From: Andrena cerasifolii
Lineage: Eukaryota > Arthropoda > Insecta > Hymenoptera > Andrenidae
Length of the DNA: 64,000 bases
Direction of reading: 5' to 3'
Assembly (NCBI RefSeq): GCF_050908995.1
Contig: NW_027484968.1
Location: 21,363-85,362, forward strand
In this document: positions 60,801 to 64,000 of the stretch, one piece after another
How the letters are laid out: every line of letters begins with the position of its first letter
How positions within the stretch are numbered: the first letter of the stretch is position 1
Program-made: the position numbers and the translations under genes
Notes under the pieces: model-generated
The model's input: the letters and a program-made list of their open reading frames with translations, nothing else
The model's database searches: none
What the model was told of the DNA's origin: nothing

Positions 60801-61711
60801 GTTTCGAGACAGTGACTGATTAACGAAGAGACGCAGAATTTTCGAACGCTCTTGAAAGGCGTGCGCCTCTTATTTGCAACTTTAAGGCGATGCACTTGAA
60901 GCTGAAATTTAGTATACCTCTTTCGACTTCATGTTCTCCTGATATATTGACCAAAATATGGCGAAAATTTTCAGAATGCACAAAATTGGGCATGTAACGG
61001 GAGAACATGCCGTCGAAAGAGATGGCACAAAGTAACGTCTCCGGAGAGCAAATCAAAGAGCGAGATGTGGCGCAGATGTTTCGAGACAGTGACTGATTAA
61101 CGAAGAGACGCAGAATTTTCGAACGCCTCTTGAAAGGCGTGCGCCTCTTATTTGCAACTTTAAGGCGATGCCCTTGAAGCTGAAATTTAGTATACCTCTT
61201 TCCACTTCATTTTCTCCTGATTTAATGGCCAAAATCTGGCGAAAATTTCGAGAATGCACAAAATTGGGCTTTGTAATAGGAGAACATGCCGTCGAAAGAG
61301 ATGGCACAAAGTAACGTCTCCGGAGAGCAAATCAAAAAGCGAGATGTGGCGCAGATGTTTCGAGACAGTGACTGATTAACGAAGAGACGCAGAATTTTCG
61401 AACGCCTCTTATTTGCAACTTTAAGCCGATGCATTTGAAGCTGAAATTTAGTATACCTCTTTCGACTTCATGTTCTCCTGATATATTGACCAAAATATGG
61501 CGAAAATTTTCAGATTGCACAAAATTGGGCTTTGTAACAGGAGAACATGCCGTCGAAAGAGATGGCACAAAGTAACGTCTCCGGAGAGCAAATCAAAGAG
61601 CGAGATGTGGCGCAGATGTTTCGAAACAGTGACTGATTAACGAAGAGACGCAGAATTTTCGAACGCTCTTGAAAGGCGTGCGCCTCTTATTTGCAACTTT
61701 AAGGCGATGCC
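57831..61711 (+). repeat. Anchor-started unit, 14 monomers (3881 bp)
   Basis: Continues with 58110, 58389, 58667, 58945, 59224, 59503, 59782, 60060, 60339, 60618, 60895, 61173 and 61434. The monomers starting 58110, 58389, 59224, 59503 and 59782 carry gcattt starts and caacttttagg junctions, in runs of up to three neighbours, the longest run of this type in the window. Private changes include aatttgcgaacg (58053), gcgcgtctta (58079), aattaagtatac (58678), tagcatacc (60076) and catgccgcc (60174, shared with 62385). It contains the last 261-bp monomer (61173). Confidence 0.86.
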
Positions 61712-63102
61712 CTTGAAGCTGAAATTTAGTATACCTCTTTCCACTTCATTTTCTCCTGATTTAATGGCGAAAATCTTGCGAAAATTTCGAGAATACACAA
61801 AATTGGGCTTTGTAACAGGAGAACATGCCGTCGAAAGAGATGGAACAAAGTAATGTCTCCGGAGAGCAAATCAAAGAGCAAGAAGTGGCGCAGATGTTTC
61901 GAGATAGTGACTGTTTAACGAAGAGACGCAGAATTTTCGAACGCCTCTTGAAAGGCCTGCGCCTCTTATTTGCAACTATAAGGCGATGCCTTTGAAGCTG
62001 AAATTTAGTATACCTCTTTCGACTTCATGTTCTCCTGATATATTGACCAAAATATGGCGAAAATTTTCAGAATGCACAAAATTGGGCATGTAACAGGAGA
62101 ACATGCCGTCGAAAGAGATGGCACAAAGTAACGTCTCCGGAGAGCAAATCAAAGAGCGAGATGTGGCGCAGATGTTTCGAGACAGTGACTGATTAACGAA
62201 GAGACGCAGAATTTTCGAACGCCTCTTGAAAGGCGTGCGCCTCTTATTTGCAACTTTAAGGCGATGCCTTTGAAGCTGAAATTTAGTATACCTCTTTCCA
62301 CTTCATGTTCTCCTGATATATTGCCCAAAATCTAGCGAAAATTTTCAGAATGCACAAAATTGGGCTTTGTAACAGGAGAACATGCCGCCGAAAGAGATGG
62401 CACAAAGTAACGTCTCCGGAGAGCAAATCAAAGAGCGAGATGTGGCGCAGATGTTTCGAAACAGTGACTGATTAACGAAGAGACGCAGAATTTTCGAACG
62501 CTCTTGAAAGGCGTGCGCCTCTTATTTGCAACTTTAAGGCGATGCACTTGAAGCTGAAATTTAGTATACCTCTTTCGACTTCATGTTCTCCTGATATATT
62601 GGCCAAAATATGGCGAAAATTTTCAGAATGCACAAAATTGGGCATGTAACAGGAGAACATGCCGTCGAAAGAGATGGCACAAAGTAACGTCTCCGGAGAG
62701 CAAATCAAAGAGCGAGATGTGGCGCAGATGTTTCGAGACAGTGACTGATTAACGAAGAGACGCAGAATTTTCGAACGCCTCTTGAAAGGCGTGCGCCTCT
62801 TATTTGCAACTTTAAGGCGATGCCTTTGAAGCTGAAATTTAGTATACCTCTTTCCACTTCATGTTCTCCTGATATATTGCCCAAAATCTAGCGAAAATTT
62901 TCAGAATGCACAAAATTGGGCTTTGTAACAGGAGAACATGCCGTCGAAAGAGATGGCACAAAGTAACGTCTCCGGAGAGCAAATCAAAGAGCGAGATGTG
63001 GCGCAGATGTTTCGAAACAGTGACTGATTAACGAAGAGACGCAGAATTTTCGAACGCTCTTGAAAGGCGTGCGCCTCTTATTTGCAACTTTAAGGCGATG
63101 CC
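61712..63102 (+). repeat. Anchor-started unit, 5 monomers (1391 bp)
   Basis: Anchor at 61712 with the private aatcttgcg, then 61991 (after the caactataagg variant), 62269, 62547 and 62825. Its length and the number of units resemble those of 38185-39576, so short five-monomer units flank the run of long ones. The attgcccaaaatctagcg variant occurs in 62269 and 62825 without the usual preceding ctgatttgatac, showing the two markers can be separated. Confidence 0.84.
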
Positions 63103-64000
63103 CTTGAAGCTGAAATTTAGTATACCTCTTTCCACTTCATTTTCTCCTGATTTAATGGCGAAAATCTGGCGAAAATTTCGAGAATACACAAAATTGGGCT
63201 TTGTAACAGGAGAACATGCCGTCGAAAGAGATGGAACAAAGTAATGTCTCCGGAGAGCAAATCAAAGAGCAAGAAGTGGCGCAGATGTTTCGAGATAGTG
63301 ACTGTTTAACGAAGAGACGCAGAATTTTCGAACGCCTCTTGAAAGGCCTGCGCCTCTTATTTGCAACTTTAAGGCGATGCCTTTGAAGCTGAAATTTAGT
63401 ATACCTCTTTTGACTTCATGTTCTCCTGATATATTGGCCAAAATCTGGCGAAAATTTTCAGAATGCACAAAATTGGGCTTTGTAACAGGAGAACATGCCG
63501 TCGAAAGAGATGACACAAAGTAACGTCTCCGGAGAGCAAATCAAAGAGCGAGAAGTGGCGCAGATGTTTCGAGACAGTGACTGTTTAACGAAGAGACGCA
63601 GAATTTTCGAACGCCTCTTGAAAGGCGTGCGCCTCTTATTTGCAACTTTTAGGCGATGCATTTGAAGCTGAAATTTAGTATACCTCTTTCGACTTCATGT
63701 TCTCCTGATATATTGACCAAAATATGGCGAAAATTTTCAGAATGCACAAAATTGGGCTTTGTAACAGGAGAACATGCCGTCGAAAGAGATGGCACAAAGT
63801 AACGTCTCCGGAGAGCAAATCAAAGAGCGAGAAGTGGCGCAGATGTTTCGAGACAGTGACTGTTTAACGAAGAGACGCAGAATTTTCGAACGCCTCTTGA
63901 AAGGCGTGCGCCTCTTATTTGCAACTTTTAGGCGATGCATTTGAAGCTGAAATTTAGTATACCTCTTTCGACTTCATGTTCTCCTGATATATTGACCAAA
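63103..64000 (+). repeat. Next anchor-started unit, cut by window end
   Basis: Anchor at 63103 followed by 63382 (cttttgac, gatgacacaaag), 63661 and the beginning of 63940 (caacttttagg, gcattt). This is the same start as the units at 39577, 44008, 48164 and 53134. The array therefore continues rightward with the same organisation. Confidence 0.88.

Larger units (their letters stand above)
1..64000. repeat. Satellite DNA array, 279-bp family, 232 complete monomers
   Basis: The entire window is a tandem array of one monomer family. Monomer starts were placed at each ttgaagctgaaattt motif; gaps between starts are 261, 277, 278, 279 or 280 bp with no exception, so no foreign DNA interrupts the array. 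All copies point the same way. The window enters at or near a monomer start (position 1) and leaves 61 bases into a monomer that starts at 63940, so both array ends lie outside. Pure arrays of this length are characteristic of eukaryotic heterochromatin. The family is not one I recognise. No start-to-stop frame has features of a real gene, and no tRNA, rRNA or transposon signature is visible. Centromeric function is possible but not shown by the sequence. Confidence 0.98.

Noticed and set aside
1..64000. More than 190 open frames of 60-186 codons, mostly on the minus strand.
   Set aside because: The same peptide recurs with each monomer and changes as the DNA subfamilies change. Ends coincide with fixed stops in the repeat. 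There is no recognisable domain, and two overlapping minus-strand frames are open at once in 261-bp units. They are by-products of the satellite.
1..64000. CRISPR array, because of regular repetition.
   Set aside because: The whole 279-bp unit is repeated with no unique spacers between short repeats, and there are no cas genes.
1..64000. CENP-B box (TTCG, four bases, A, two bases, CGGG).
   Set aside because: I checked the TTCG sites on both strands. The closest, tttcgagacagtgactg, has the TTCG and the central A but none of the CGGG bases.
1..64000. Origin from a transposon (terminal repeats, target-site duplications, or a reverse transcriptase or transposase fragment).
   Set aside because: No terminal inverted or direct repeats bound the unit, and neither strand has a recognisable catalytic motif. 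An ancient origin from a mobile element cannot be excluded from this window alone.

Overview
The whole 64 kb window is one uninterrupted head-to-tail satellite DNA array. I placed monomer boundaries by eye at every recurrence of the motif ttgaagctgaaattt. This gave 232 complete monomers plus a 61-base start of the next one, all in the same orientation and averaging about 276 bp. The basic unit is 279 bp. Shorter classes are 278 and 277 bp (one or two single-base deletions at fixed sites) and 261 bp (one precise 18-bp deletion, 38 copies). Three monomers carry private single-base indels outside those sites and a fourth is a near-standard 278-bp unit created by one. I see no protein gene, RNA gene, mobile element, CRISPR array or unique sequence. 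Open frames on either strand are repeat-derived.

A pure satellite of this length with higher-order repeat (HOR) structure points to a eukaryotic chromosome, probably centromeric, pericentromeric or other heterochromatin. I do not recognise the monomer and cannot name the species. The hand-built consensus is about 44% GC. It has 15 CpGs where base composition predicts about 13, so there is no sign of methylation-driven CpG loss. That fits a lightly methylated genome such as many invertebrates better than a vertebrate or plant, but this is inference.

Layout. 1-5.2 kb: mixed monomers with a block repeated at 2210-bp spacing. 5.2-16.4 kb: an 818-bp trimer (279+261+278), itself duplicated in 17-monomer (4647 bp) and 9-monomer (2455 bp) segments. 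16.4-18.6 and 21.9-24.0 kb: a 540-bp dimer (261+279), the two stretches lying in a 20-monomer repeat (about 5470 bp apart). 19.4-21.6 and 26.8-29.0 kb: a 1098-bp tetramer. 24.0-26.8 kb: a hexamer-spaced repeat (about 1674 bp). 28.8-33.0 kb: an 11-monomer repeat (3064 bp). 33.2-34.9 kb: transition. 34.9-64 kb: a different set of subfamilies, organised from 38.2 kb into long variable units of 5 to 18 monomers that each begin with the same anchor monomer.

The monomer contains several short dyads and one cluster of four alternating CGCCT/AGGCG arms. The 18-bp deletion that defines the 261-bp class lies exactly between two 8-bp direct repeats in that cluster. Nothing here codes for cooperating genes. 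The biology is that of satellite turnover: unequal exchange, segmental duplication and patchwork conversion.
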